47,438 nt of DNA from a virus. The translations under genes and the position numbers were made by a program. This document shows, in pieces, positions 24,667 through 33,332 of this stretch; position 1 is the first letter of the stretch, and each line of letters starts with the position of its first letter. The stretch spans positions 1 through 47,438 of the IMG/VR virus record IMGVR_UViG_3300037842_001040; one strand, 5' to 3'. The notes beneath the pieces are model-generated. The model was not told where the DNA came from, did not search any database, and worked only from the letters and a program-made list of their open reading frames with translations.

Positions 24667-25269
24667 ATGAGTCAATTATTAATAGAAACACACGTATTTA
24701 AACCTAAGGGAGTAACTCTAAATGAATCTCGTTCGAAAAGGGGTTTACCTTTAGTTGAGGGAGTACTAGCTACTGCTGAAGTAAAAAATGGAAATGGTAG
24801 ATACTATTCTAAAGAATTATGGGATAGAGAAATTGACAAATATAGAGTATTAGTTGATGAACACAGAGCTATGGGGGAATTAGACCACCCAGAATCATCA
24901 GTAATAAATCTTCAAAATGTATCACATAATGTTTCTGATATGTGGTGGGATGGTGATAATGTAATGGGTAAAATTGAAATTCTACCAACACCAAATGGAA
25001 ATATACTTAAAGCATTAGTTGAAAATGGTATTACTGTTGGGGTATCATCAAGAGGAATGGGTTCATTAGAACAAAAAGGTGAATTGATGGAAGTTCAAGA
25101 TGATTTTGAATTATTGTGTTGGGATTTTGTTTCAACTCCTTCCAACCCAGATTCATTTATGCATTTAGTAAGAGAAAGCAAAGAATTTAAAGCACAAGAC
25201 AAATATAAGAATGTAAATAGTATATTAAGTGAGATATTATGCTCACATGGACAATGTCCAATAATATAA
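24667..25269 (+). CDS. 21: Prohead core protease (gp21-like)
   Basis: 200 residues, close to T4 gp21 in size. The serine-protease fold of the herpesvirus-assemblin type is recognisable: NGNGRYYSKELWDREIDKY (41-59), the histidine motif GELDHPESS (H74), the nucleophile region TVGVSSRGMGS (S127/S128) and DFVSTPSNPDSF (D153). In T4 it cuts capsid, core and internal proteins after (L/I)-x-E and then degrades itself. Here it would be the processing enzyme for the leader proteins at 9.4-13.5 kb. Its own N-terminus contains TLNE|SRSK and its C-terminus ILSE|IL, possible self-cleavage sites. A terminator follows. Confidence 0.93.
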   Translation: MSQLLIETHVFKPKGVTLNESRSKRGLPLVEGVLATAEVKNGNGRYYSKELWDREIDKYRVLVDEHRAMGELDHPESSVINLQNVSHNVSDMWWDGDNVMGKIEILPTPNGNILKALVENGITVGVSSRGMGSLEQKGELMEVQDDFELLCWDFVSTPSNPDSFMHLVRESKEFKAQDKYKNVNSILSEILCSHGQCPII

Positions 25270-25298
25270 TTTAACAGTTTAACCCTGGTTCCTAGAAG

Positions 25299-25328
25299 AG
25301 GCGTATTCAATTTTTTGATGCGCCTTTT
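25299..25328 (+). terminator. Rho-independent terminator after gp21
   Basis: AGGCGTATTCAA / loop TTT / TTTGATGCGCCT with two G-T pairs and one mismatch, then a short T run. It separates the low-level protease from the abundant scaffold and capsid genes. Confidence 0.6.
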
Positions 25329-25366
25329 CGATTTCTATACCTCCTCATATACGTATAATTGATAAT

Positions 25367-25433
25367 ATGCCATTTCTTATATGGCATCAATAATTTTTAT
25401 TATAACCCCCCATTACGTTTCTTAATAAACGTA
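25367..25433 (+). promoter_or_regulatory. Two hairpins in the leader of the scaffold gene
   Basis: Within the 190-base gap before 25460: ATGCCAT(25367)-TTCTTAT-ATGGCAT(25387) and TACGTTT(25414)-CTTAAT-AAACGTA(25433). Both have perfect 7-base arms and neither has a T run after it, so they look like 5'-UTR structures rather than terminators. Confidence 0.45.
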
Positions 25434-25459
25434 GTTTCCCAACAAAAAATTTAGGAAAA

Positions 25460-26605
25460 ATGAATAGAAACTTTTTACGAGAGGCTATCGCCGATGCTAA
25501 AGCAGTCAAAGAATCTGCAATAGCAAATGCTAAAGTCGCTTTAGAAGAAGCTTTCTCACCTCAAGTTCAAGCCATGTTTGCTAGTAAACTAGAAGAAATG
25601 GAAAAAGAAGAAGAAGTGAATGAAGCTTATGATGAAGTAGATGAAGCAAAAGATGATAAGATTTCAGAAAAGAAAGAGTATATGACCAAAAAGGAAAAGC
25701 GCGAAGGTGACGATCGTAAGTCTGATAATAAGGCTGAGACTGAAACTGAAAAAATGCGTAAAATCAAAGAGGAAGATGATATGAACTTAGATGAAATTTT
25801 AGCAGAATTAGAAAAAGATGAAGATCTTAAAGAAAATGCTTGTACAGACGCTGAAGAAGAAGGCTACAAGGACGGTATTAAGGACGAAAAAGAGGACTTG
25901 AAAGAGGACGAACGTACTGATGCTGAAGAAGAAGGCTACTTAGACGGTGAAAAAGATGAGAAAGAAGACATAGATGGTGAGGAAGATGAAGACATCGACC
26001 TTGAAGATATGTCTGAAGAAGACCTTAAGAAATTTATCGAAGACGTAATCGAAGATATGGTTAATGCAGGTGAAATTGAAGCCGGTGAATCATTCGAAGA
26101 TGATGTAGATGTTGATGTTGACGTAGACGGAGAAATTGAAGTAGAAGATGATGAAGAAACTTCTGTGGATGTAGCTGAAGCTAAAGATGACATTGATGAA
26201 GGTAAAGAAGAAATAGACGAAGCAAAAGATGAATTAAAAAAGGATTTAGATGAAGCAATGCAAACTGTTGCTACATTAAGATCTGAATTAAATGAAATTA
26301 ATTTATTAAATGCTAAGTTACTTTACACAAACAAAGTGTTCCGCGGTAAAAATTTATCAGAAAACCAAAAGGTTAAAGTATTAAGTGCTTTTGATAAAGC
26401 TGAAACAATTAAAGAAGTAAAACTTGTATTTGAAACTATCGATGGTAGTATTAAATCCAAAACTACAAATAAATCTATTAGCGAAAGCATTAGACCAAAA
26501 GGTAGTGCTTCAAACTTATCAGCTCCAAAAACAACTAAAAAACAACCAATTGTTGAATCAGATGAAATGGTCGCACGCTTTAAAAAATTAGCTGGAATAA
26601 TCTAA
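25460..26605 (+). CDS. 22: Prohead core scaffold protein (gp22-like)
   Basis: 381 residues, highly acidic and helical, directly between gp21 and the capsid protein as in T4. Residues 100-175 hold a duplicated unit (CTDAEEEGYKDGIKDEKED / RTDAEEEGYLDGEKDEKED). Asp/Glu/Val runs follow (DVDVDVDGEIEVEDDEE), then a coiled coil with a conserved-looking LNEINLLNAKLLYTNKVF (about 280-297). The C-terminus reads ESDEMVARFKKLAGII, matching the tail of the 2924 protein. gp22 forms the inner scaffold on which gp23 assembles and is degraded by gp21 afterwards. Confidence 0.88.
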   Translation: MNRNFLREAIADAKAVKESAIANAKVALEEAFSPQVQAMFASKLEEMEKEEEVNEAYDEVDEAKDDKISEKKEYMTKKEKREGDDRKSDNKAETETEKMRKIKEEDDMNLDEILAELEKDEDLKENACTDAEEEGYKDGIKDEKEDLKEDERTDAEEEGYLDGEKDEKEDIDGEEDEDIDLEDMSEEDLKKFIEDVIEDMVNAGEIEAGESFEDDVDVDVDVDGEIEVEDDEETSVDVAEAKDDIDEGKEEIDEAKDELKKDLDEAMQTVATLRSELNEINLLNAKLLYTNKVFRGKNLSENQKVKVLSAFDKAETIKEVKLVFETIDGSIKSKTTNKSISESIRPKGSASNLSAPKTTKKQPIVESDEMVARFKKLAGII

Positions 26606-26648
26606 TTAAGTAAATTAAAACAATTATTAAATTTTAAAAACGTAAAAA

Positions 26649-28292
26649 ATGAGTCAATTAAATTCTCTTTTAGAAAGCGCTAATCCTTACAAGTCATTAC
26701 AAAGTGATGCTGCAAGATTAGCCAACAAATGGAACAAGACAGGCTTGTTAGAAGGTATCGGTAACGAAACTGAGAAAAACAATATGTCTATGATCCTTGA
26801 AAACCAAGCTAAGCAATTAGTTATGGAAGAAAGCAATACCGGTGGTCCACTTCCTGGAGCAGGTACATTTACTCCTGGAACAGGAGCACAATGGGCGGGT
26901 GTAGCTTTACCACTAGTAAGAAAGGTATTTGGTCAAATCGCAGCGAAAGAATTCGTTTCGGTTCAACCAATGAATCTACCTTCTGGTCTAGTATTTTATT
27001 TAGATTTCCAATACGGAACTACTAAACAACCATTCACAGCAGGTGATTCACTATATGGTGCTACTGATGGAAATACTCCATTTGGTAACGGTGCTACAGG
27101 TGGTCTTTATGGTGCTGGTAGATTTGGATATTCAATTAACAACACTCAATCTGCTGCTTATACAGTAGCTTCTAGTTCTGTTGATTGGTACACAGATTTA
27201 AATGCTGATTCTTCAGTATCTCAATCTTATGTTGCCGGTGCTACTGATCAGATTGTATGTTTAGCAATTCCAACTTCTTCATTACCTAACTTTGATGAAA
27301 GAGCCGTTAGAGGTTTCTATTTATCAGGTTCGGCAACGACAACATTTCCAGCAGTAACAACTCAATACCCACAATTTACTAAAATCAATGGTGAAAACAT
27401 TGAATTTTATGTTAGTTCATCAGTTATTGAAGCTGGTACTGGTTTAAAAGTTGAGTACTTAATGCAAACAAATGACGCTCAAAGAGGTGATTTTGAAGAA
27501 GGTAACACTAACTTAAATGGTAATAATGATCCAATCACTATTCCTGAAATCAACATTCAAATGCAGTCAGAAGCAATTGTTGCTAAGACTCGTAAATTGA
27601 AAGCTGTTTGGACTCCTGAGTTCGCTCAAGATCTTAACGCTTACCATTCTTTGGATGCTGAAGCTGAATTAACTTCAATTATGAGTGAGTATATCTCATT
27701 AGAAATTGATTTAGAAATTCTTGATATGTTGATCGAATCTGCTGCTGCTGGTACTGAGTACTGGAGTGCACAGAACAACCTATCATTAGCTTCAACAGGT
27801 GTTGTAGATGCAGATTTAGGTTTCTATAACTCACAAGGACAATGGTTCCAAACTTTAGGAACTAAAGTTCAGAAGTTAAGTAATATAATTCACCAGAAAA
27901 CTCTTAGAGGTGGAGCTAATTTCATGGTATGTTCTCCAACAGTAGCTACTATTATCGAATCTATTCCAGGATTTGCTAGTACTTCTGATGGTGATGCAGC
28001 TAAAATGAGCTACGCATTTGGTGTACAAAAAGCAGGTACTATCAATTCAAGATACACTGTTTATAAGAACCCATACATGACTGAAAATACCATTTTAATG
28101 GGATTCAGAGGTGGTCAGTTCTTAGAAGCTGGTGCTGTATTTGCTCCATACATTCCGTTAATCATGACTCCTTTAGTATACGATCCAGCAACCTTCACTC
28201 CAAGAAAAGGTTTACTTACTCGTTATGCTAAGAAAGTGGTACGCCCGGAATTTTATGGTAAAATTTATGTTGAAGGATTAAACACTCTTTAA
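26649..28292 (+). CDS. 23: Major capsid protein (gp23-like)
   Basis: 547 residues. The N-terminal about 60 residues form the removable region: ANKWNKTGLLE|G, then NQAKQLVME|ESNTGG at about residue 60, close to the T4 cleavage at 65. The HK97-fold body follows with GTGAQWAGVALPLVRKVFGQ (77-96), EFVSVQPMNLPSGLVFYLDF (about 100-119) and the E-loop/insertion region rich in Thr/Ser/Gly. Later come AKTRKLKAVWTPEFAQDLNA (about 314) and, near the end, YTVYKNPYMTENTILMGFRG and RYAKKVVRPEFYGKIYV. Complete, with a strong terminator behind it. Confidence 0.95.
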   Translation: MSQLNSLLESANPYKSLQSDAARLANKWNKTGLLEGIGNETEKNNMSMILENQAKQLVMEESNTGGPLPGAGTFTPGTGAQWAGVALPLVRKVFGQIAAKEFVSVQPMNLPSGLVFYLDFQYGTTKQPFTAGDSLYGATDGNTPFGNGATGGLYGAGRFGYSINNTQSAAYTVASSSVDWYTDLNADSSVSQSYVAGATDQIVCLAIPTSSLPNFDERAVRGFYLSGSATTTFPAVTTQYPQFTKINGENIEFYVSSSVIEAGTGLKVEYLMQTNDAQRGDFEEGNTNLNGNNDPITIPEINIQMQSEAIVAKTRKLKAVWTPEFAQDLNAYHSLDAEAELTSIMSEYISLEIDLEILDMLIESAAAGTEYWSAQNNLSLASTGVVDADLGFYNSQGQWFQTLGTKVQKLSNIIHQKTLRGGANFMVCSPTVATIIESIPGFASTSDGDAAKMSYAFGVQKAGTINSRYTVYKNPYMTENTILMGFRGGQFLEAGAVFAPYIPLIMTPLVYDPATFTPRKGLLTRYAKKVVRPEFYGKIYVEGLNTL

Positions 28293-28316
28293 TCAATAGA
28301 TTTTAAATAAATTAAG

Positions 28317-28344
28317 AGCCCCGCATTAGCGGGGCTTTTTTTTT
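28317..28344 (+). terminator. Strong rho-independent terminator after the capsid gene
   Basis: AGCCCCGC / ATTA / GCGGGGCT, a perfect 8-bp GC-rich stem in an AT-rich genome, followed by nine T. Confidence 0.92.
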
Positions 28345-28374
28345 CTACTAGTGTATACTTAGTTAGTAGTTAGT

Positions 28375-28384
28375 ATATTTATAC
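28375..28384 (+). promoter_or_regulatory. ATATTTATAC, one mismatch to the recurrent motif
   Basis: Between the capsid terminator and the ATG at 28411, 26 bases upstream; likely promoter for the post-capsid enzyme genes. Confidence 0.35.
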
Positions 28385-28410
28385 CTGTATATTAATTAAA
28401 AAGTTTTCAA

Positions 28411-29325
28411 ATGAAAGAAACACCATCACAGTTACCTATTCAAAGTTATGTAATGAATTTTCCACATACATTTTCAACCAATGATCCCAATAATGTTTGG
28501 ATGAAAGAAATGTCAGAAAAAGAATTAACCATAAACAAACCAAAAGCATATAAACAATTTATGGATCTGTATAATTTTATGGCAGGCCAATCTCTAGTCC
28601 ATTTATTACCAGCAGAAGGTAATTTCCAAGATTTGATTTATGTTGCAAATTTAGGCTTACAGTTACCCCACATTAAAGATGAAAATCATATCCTATTATC
28701 TAATTATACTTCTCCCCCAAGACAGGGTGAAGAATTTGTAGGTGAAAAATTTTTCAATCAGATGGGTTATAAAACTCATATATCCCCCCATAAATGGGAA
28801 GGAGAAGCAGATATTAAATATTTAAAGGATAATGTTTATATAGGTGGGTATGATATTAGATCAGACATAAAAACATATCATTGGATGGAGGAAAATTTTG
28901 ATATGAAAATTATTAAAGTTAAAATGGTAGACGAATATATGTACCACCTAGATTGTAGTATATTCCCGTTAAATACACATTCAACTATGGTTTGCACTGA
29001 ACTATATGATAAAGAAGAATTAGCACAAATAAGCAAATATACAAATATAATAGATATAGATGCTGAAGATTCAACTTATGGAATGGCTAATTCTGTTAGA
29101 TTGGGAAATATGATTTTATGTGCTTCCAATATTTCCGAAATGAAAAAAGGAGATGAATTTTATGAAGGAGAAAAGCATAAAATTGAATCATTAGAAAAAA
29201 TATGTTCTAATGAAGGAATGGAACCTGTAATATTTAATCTATCAGAATATATGAAATCAGGAGCTATGTTAAGTTGCATGGTAATGCACTTAAATAGAGT
29301 TGATCATTTTAAATCCCTCCTATAA
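28411..29325 (+). CDS. Guanidino-group modifying enzyme (DDAH/amidinotransferase/arginine deiminase superfamily)
   Basis: 304 residues, normal length for dimethylarginine dimethylaminohydrolase-type enzymes. Superfamily features: LLPAEGNFQDLIYVANLGL (65-83, the substrate Asp loop), a WEGEADI motif (E132, D134), HLDCSIFPL with catalytic-type H179 and D181, and near the end MKSGAMLSCMVMHLNR with C289 where the nucleophilic Cys lies. These are alignments by eye. The family hydrolyses or transfers the amidino group of arginine derivatives; the exact substrate is unknown. It is the first gene after the capsid terminator and overlaps the next gene by one base, so it is expressed with the PSD-like enzyme. 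I infer an auxiliary metabolic gene. Confidence 0.78.
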   Translation: MKETPSQLPIQSYVMNFPHTFSTNDPNNVWMKEMSEKELTINKPKAYKQFMDLYNFMAGQSLVHLLPAEGNFQDLIYVANLGLQLPHIKDENHILLSNYTSPPRQGEEFVGEKFFNQMGYKTHISPHKWEGEADIKYLKDNVYIGGYDIRSDIKTYHWMEENFDMKIIKVKMVDEYMYHLDCSIFPLNTHSTMVCTELYDKEELAQISKYTNIIDIDAEDSTYGMANSVRLGNMILCASNISEMKKGDEFYEGEKHKIESLEKICSNEGMEPVIFNLSEYMKSGAMLSCMVMHLNRVDHFKSLL

Positions 29326-30089
29326 TGGCTGAAAAATTAGAAGATTGGTTAAATGGAGAAGTAGCAGAATTATCTAAAATGTCTGTTGGAGAATTAAGTA
29401 ATAATTTCTTCTTTAGAGACCCAATTAGGCCTACATTTATAGATTATGAACATTTTTATAGCCCTTCAGATGGAACTATATTATATCAAAAAATAGTCCA
29501 ACCCGGGGAGCAAGTTTTAGAAATTAAAGGTATCGATTATACTATCCAAGATGTAATGGGTGATAGTGAATTTAATAAACCCTCTTTAGTTATTGGAATA
29601 TTTATGTCATTTTATGATGTTCATATTAATAGAATTCCATATGGGGGTATATTAAAATATAAAAGATTAGAACCTATTGAATCAACAAATAAACCCATGT
29701 TAGCGGTAGAGAAGGATATACTGAATAAAGTAATCAACCCAAATAACATGGCGTACTTAAAGTACAATGAAAGAATGTCTAACCAAGTGTATGTTCCTTC
29801 TTTAGATTACACATACCACTTAATACAAATTGCCGATGAGGACGTAAATGTAATAGCCCCTTTTAAACAACAAGGGGATCTTTGTGCCCAAAACGAAAGA
29901 TTCAGTTTAATTAGATGGGGCTCTCAAGTAGATTTAGTTCTACCTTTAGATTCTAGATATGAGTTTGAGACCATGTTAGATGACACAATGCATGTTAATG
30001 CAGGTCTTGACAAATTAATTAAAATAAACCACACTCAAAAATGCCTTCAAAACCCCATACAGACGAAGTTCACAGAAAACAAAGAATAG
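29325..30089 (+). CDS. Phosphatidylserine decarboxylase-like protein
   Basis: 254 residues. The order of motifs is that of the PSD family: FFFRDPIRPTFI (28-39; family F-F-R-x-P), FYSPSDGTI (D49; family SPADG), VIGIFMSFYDVHINRIPYGG (H100), and NERFSLIRWGSQVDLVLP (190-207; family G-E-R-F-x-x-I-x-F-G-S-x-V-D-x-x-x-P) with S200 at the self-cleavage site that makes the pyruvoyl group. The Asp/His/Ser set for processing and decarboxylation is present. PSD makes phosphatidylethanolamine at the membrane. No N-terminal membrane anchor is visible, as in the short soluble-type family members. Substrate could be another serine lipid or molecule. It overlaps DDAH-like and phoH genes. Confidence 0.8.
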   Translation: MAEKLEDWLNGEVAELSKMSVGELSNNFFFRDPIRPTFIDYEHFYSPSDGTILYQKIVQPGEQVLEIKGIDYTIQDVMGDSEFNKPSLVIGIFMSFYDVHINRIPYGGILKYKRLEPIESTNKPMLAVEKDILNKVINPNNMAYLKYNERMSNQVYVPSLDYTYHLIQIADEDVNVIAPFKQQGDLCAQNERFSLIRWGSQVDLVLPLDSRYEFETMLDDTMHVNAGLDKLIKINHTQKCLQNPIQTKFTENKE

Positions 30090-30775
30090 TGAAGAATCCC
30101 ATAAAATTTAAAATAAGTTTAAACGAAGAACAAAAAGAAGCAAAGAAAAAAATATTAGATAGTACATTAACTTTATTAGCTGGAAGAGCAGGATCAGGAA
30201 AAACACTTTTAGCTTGTCAAGTTGCATTAGATGGTCTCATACGAAGACACTACTCAAAAATTATAATTACAAGACCTACAGTATCAAAAGAAGAAATTGG
30301 ATTCTTACCTGGTGATTTGCGGGAAAAAATGGATCCTTGGATTCAACCTATTTACCAAAATATGTATGCTTTATATGATAAGGTAAAAGTAGAAAAATTA
30401 ATTGAAGGTGGTAAAATAGAAATTGTTCCCCTAGCATTTATGAGAGGAAGAACATTTTTAGATTCTTGTATTATTGTAGATGAAGCTCAAAATGTTACAC
30501 ATGAACAAATGGAGATGATTTCAACTAGAATAGGCTTAAGATCAAAAATGATTATTTGTGGAGATGACCATCAAGTAGATTTAAAATCAAAAAGAGAATC
30601 AGGATTTAGATTTTTATACTCAGCAGCACGTAAAGTAAAAAATATGTGTTCTATTACCTTAATGCAAAATCATAGAGATCCAATTGTGGATAATTTGATT
30701 GAAATTTATGAAGAAGCTGAAAGCAGGGGAATTATCAAAGGCTCCTCAGGCACTAGCGGAAAAGCTAGGCGATAA
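30041..30775 (+). CDS. phoH: PhoH-like ATPase
   Basis: 244 residues. Walker A LLAGRAGSGKTLLA (45-58) and Walker B FLDSCIIVDEAQNV (139-152), with the PhoH signatures ITRPTVSKEEIGFLPGDL (76-93), PLAFMRGRTF and MIICGDDHQVDL. The family are helicase-like P-loop ATPases or RNA-processing proteins, very common in marine phages, with uncertain phage role. The start overlaps the PSD-like gene by 49 bases; ATG 30041 is used although conserved sequence begins about residue 25, so a shorter start is possible. A terminator follows. Confidence 0.93.
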   Translation: MPSKPHTDEVHRKQRIVKNPIKFKISLNEEQKEAKKKILDSTLTLLAGRAGSGKTLLACQVALDGLIRRHYSKIIITRPTVSKEEIGFLPGDLREKMDPWIQPIYQNMYALYDKVKVEKLIEGGKIEIVPLAFMRGRTFLDSCIIVDEAQNVTHEQMEMISTRIGLRSKMIICGDDHQVDLKSKRESGFRFLYSAARKVKNMCSITLMQNHRDPIVDNLIEIYEEAESRGIIKGSSGTSGKARR

Positions 30776-30790
30776 TTCTAACCATTTAAA

Positions 30791-30819
30791 AGGGGCTTAG
30801 CAATTAAGCCTCTTTTTTT
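30791..30819 (+). terminator. Rho-independent terminator after phoH
   Basis: AGGGGCTTA / GCAAT / TAAGCCTCT (9-bp stem, one G-T pair), followed by seven T. Confidence 0.88.
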
Positions 30820-30821
30820 AT

Positions 30822-30831
30822 ATATTTATAA
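30822..30831 (+). promoter_or_regulatory. Recurrent ATATTTATAA motif
   Basis: Exact motif between the phoH terminator and ATG 30843 (11 bases before the start), placing a promoter-like element immediately after a terminator. Confidence 0.45.
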
Positions 30832-30842
30832 CAAAAATAATT

Positions 30843-32159
30843 ATGGCATCAATTTTAACTCCATCAGCATTTCAAATAAAAATAAAGGAGGAACACGTAG
30901 TTAAAGGTATTAAAACTACAAATGAAACTTTTTTCACATTAGGTAATATTACTAATGTAGATAGAAGAATTGTTACAATACCAGCATCAACCTCTATTGA
31001 TTTGTTTAACGTCAATGGTTTAAACCCATCTGCCGGTACTTTTCCTTCAAGTAGTATGAAATATGCTAGAATTACTAATTTAGATACTACTTCTTCATTG
31101 GCTGTCTCATTTACATCTTCTAAAGCCCCTGATGGGATAGGTATTATAGGTACGGATTTAACCTCATCATATACAAGTGGTGGATCAGGTGGAGTAATTG
31201 GTTTATACCCAGCTGTACCAACTACATCAAGTGTTAGTGGTAGTGGAATGACATTAGATGTTGTGGTTTCATCCTCTTTAATAATGAGTCAAAGTTTAAC
31301 AATAAATTCAGCCCCTACAGATTGTGCCACAGGAACTTATAATGTTAATTTAGTAGGAGGTAGTGGTACAGGAGCAACAGCTCAGGCTGTAGTTACAGGA
31401 GCTGACCCTTCACAACCAACATTAGCAACTGTAATGGTATTAGACCCAGGAAGAGGATATGTAGTAGATGATTCTTTTACAATTGCAGGTGGAGATTTAG
31501 GAACAGGACAATTAGTAACAGGTCAAGCTTTTACTAATAATGGTTTAACTCCTAATGTTACGAATGATATAACAAGAGAAATAGCAGTTTATACAACTAC
31601 AGGTCAAGGTGGTACAGTTAATGTAGTATCAGTTGGAGGAGTAGTTTCTACAGTAACCCCAGTAAATATAGGAACAGGATATCTGGAAACTCAATTAATT
31701 ACAATATCAAAAGATCAATTAACAAATGTAGGATTTGGAAATGTAAGTTCTGATTACACTTGTACTCTTGTAGCTAATGACGTTGAAAATTCAGGTCAAG
31801 CAGCTTTAGCAATTTTAACCAGTAGTAATATAACTACAGACATATTCCAAGCAAAAATAGCAGCTGGGGGTACAGGTTATCAAGTTGGAGAAACTGTAAC
31901 AGTAAATAAAGCTGAAATTGGTAATACTACTAATGATGCAATATTTACTTTAACATTAAATGATTTTACAGAAAATGGATCAAGAAGTTATTGGACTATG
32001 GATGTATTACCTACATCATCTCTAATGTTTTCAAGTCCTCAAGTTACAGGAAGTACATTCAATGGATTTTTTGATCAAGATATAGAATTTGTTTCTGTAT
32101 ATGCTGAGACAGAAAGAATGGATGTAGAATATGTAGTTGTTAACTCAGATAACGCGTAA
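30843..32159 (+). CDS. Virion structural protein with repeated beta modules
   Basis: 438 residues, Thr/Ser/Gly/Val-rich. The outer parts (1-130: FQIKIKEEHVVKGIKTTNET, then RRIVTIPASTSIDLF; and the last 60 residues, ending ERMDVEYVVVNSDNA) look like one small domain. Between them a repeated beta motif occurs three times: LDPGRGYVVDDSFTI (about 200), NIGTGYLETQLITI and AGGTGYQVGETVTV, i.e. G-x-G-Y-x-x-x-x-x-x-(T/I)-(V/I). I infer an insertion of adhesin-type repeats into a neck or head-associated protein. It starts the neck transcription unit and has no T4 counterpart that I recognise. Confidence 0.7.
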   Translation: MASILTPSAFQIKIKEEHVVKGIKTTNETFFTLGNITNVDRRIVTIPASTSIDLFNVNGLNPSAGTFPSSSMKYARITNLDTTSSLAVSFTSSKAPDGIGIIGTDLTSSYTSGGSGGVIGLYPAVPTTSSVSGSGMTLDVVVSSSLIMSQSLTINSAPTDCATGTYNVNLVGGSGTGATAQAVVTGADPSQPTLATVMVLDPGRGYVVDDSFTIAGGDLGTGQLVTGQAFTNNGLTPNVTNDITREIAVYTTTGQGGTVNVVSVGGVVSTVTPVNIGTGYLETQLITISKDQLTNVGFGNVSSDYTCTLVANDVENSGQAALAILTSSNITTDIFQAKIAAGGTGYQVGETVTVNKAEIGNTTNDAIFTLTLNDFTENGSRSYWTMDVLPTSSLMFSSPQVTGSTFNGFFDQDIEFVSVYAETERMDVEYVVVNSDNA

Positions 32160-32170
32160 ATAAAAAAACT

Positions 32171-33331
32171 ATGGCAAATATACCAATATGGCCCGGATCA
32201 AGTTCATTCCAACCAGGAGATACACCTTTTGGGTTTTATGACAATGATCCTGAATTTCAAATAGATGCAGATAAGTTTGCAACTTTTGCGGCCCGAAGAT
32301 TAGGATATCCTATTGTGGATGTTGAACTTCAAGATTTAAATTTTTATGCTGCTTTTGAAGAAGCAGTAACAATATATGCTAATGAATTATATGGATTTAA
32401 AATTAGAGATAATTATCTAACATTAGAAGGAGCAGATGCTGCTACTATGGATATTGAAGATACAATTATTGTTCCTAATTTAGGAAGAATAATTCAAATG
32501 TCAGAACAATATGGGGTTGAAGCTGGTACAGGCGGAAATGTAGACTGGCACACAGGTGAAATTAACTTAACTAAAAGCGTTCAAGATTATAATCTAGAAG
32601 AATGGGCTCAAGCTAACATACCTCACTATAAAAACCATGATATAGAAATCATGAGAGTTTTTTATGAAGCACCTCCTGCATCCATGAGAGCTTTTGATCC
32701 TTATCAAGGTGGGGGTGGTATGACAGAAATGATGGATACCTTTGGATGGGGTCAATTTTCTCCTGCAGGTGTTAATTATATGTTAATGCCTATAAATTTT
32801 GATATGCAAATTATCCAACAAATAGAATTTAATGATATGATTAGAAGAGCTAATTACTCTTTTGAGATACATAATAATAATTTAAGATTATTCCCAATTC
32901 CTGATGGAACCCCGGATAAAATGTATTTTGAATATATTCTAAATTCAGAACGTTCAAGTGCTTCATTTGTAGTAGGAGGAAGTAGTACTATTTCTAATAT
33001 TTATGATGTCCCTTATACTAATCCAAATTATGATGATATTAATTCAGTTGGTAGAAGTTGGATATTTGAGTATGCCTTAGCGGTATGTAAAGAAATGTTA
33101 GGATATGTTAGAGGTAAATATCAAGTAGTACCAATCCCAGGAGATAATGTTACATTAAACGCAAATGATTTAATTACAGCAGCTACCGGGGAAAAAGAAA
33201 GACTAATTGATAGATTAAGAGCTTATTTAGGAGAAACATCAAGAGAAAAATTATTAGAAAGAAGAGCAGCCGAAAGTGATTTTATTGAAAAAGAACTTGG
33301 CAAGGTTCCTTTTCCAATTTATATAGGATAA
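32171..33331 (+). CDS. 13: Neck protein (gp13-like)
   Basis: 386 residues. Position and pattern fit T4 gp13: an N-terminal helical region FATFAARRLGYPIVDVELQD then FYAAFEEAVTIYANELY (about 35-77), a beta region with many aromatic residues, the long MPINFDMQIIQQIEFNDMIR stretch (about 215), and a final helical segment IFEYALAVCKEMLGYVRGKY followed by GEKERLIDRLRAYLGETSRE. It is immediately followed (1 base) by the gp14-like gene. The pair closes the filled head and receives the tail. Identity rests on synteny and pattern, so moderately sure. Confidence 0.8.
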   Translation: MANIPIWPGSSSFQPGDTPFGFYDNDPEFQIDADKFATFAARRLGYPIVDVELQDLNFYAAFEEAVTIYANELYGFKIRDNYLTLEGADAATMDIEDTIIVPNLGRIIQMSEQYGVEAGTGGNVDWHTGEINLTKSVQDYNLEEWAQANIPHYKNHDIEIMRVFYEAPPASMRAFDPYQGGGGMTEMMDTFGWGQFSPAGVNYMLMPINFDMQIIQQIEFNDMIRRANYSFEIHNNNLRLFPIPDGTPDKMYFEYILNSERSSASFVVGGSSTISNIYDVPYTNPNYDDINSVGRSWIFEYALAVCKEMLGYVRGKYQVVPIPGDNVTLNANDLITAATGEKERLIDRLRAYLGETSREKLLERRAAESDFIEKELGKVPFPIYIG

Positions 33332-33332
33332 T

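Noticed and set aside
25936-26193. - strand Ser-rich frame inside the scaffold gene
   Set aside because: Antisense of the Asp/Glu-rich gp22 sequence; no start context and no neighbouring - strand genes.
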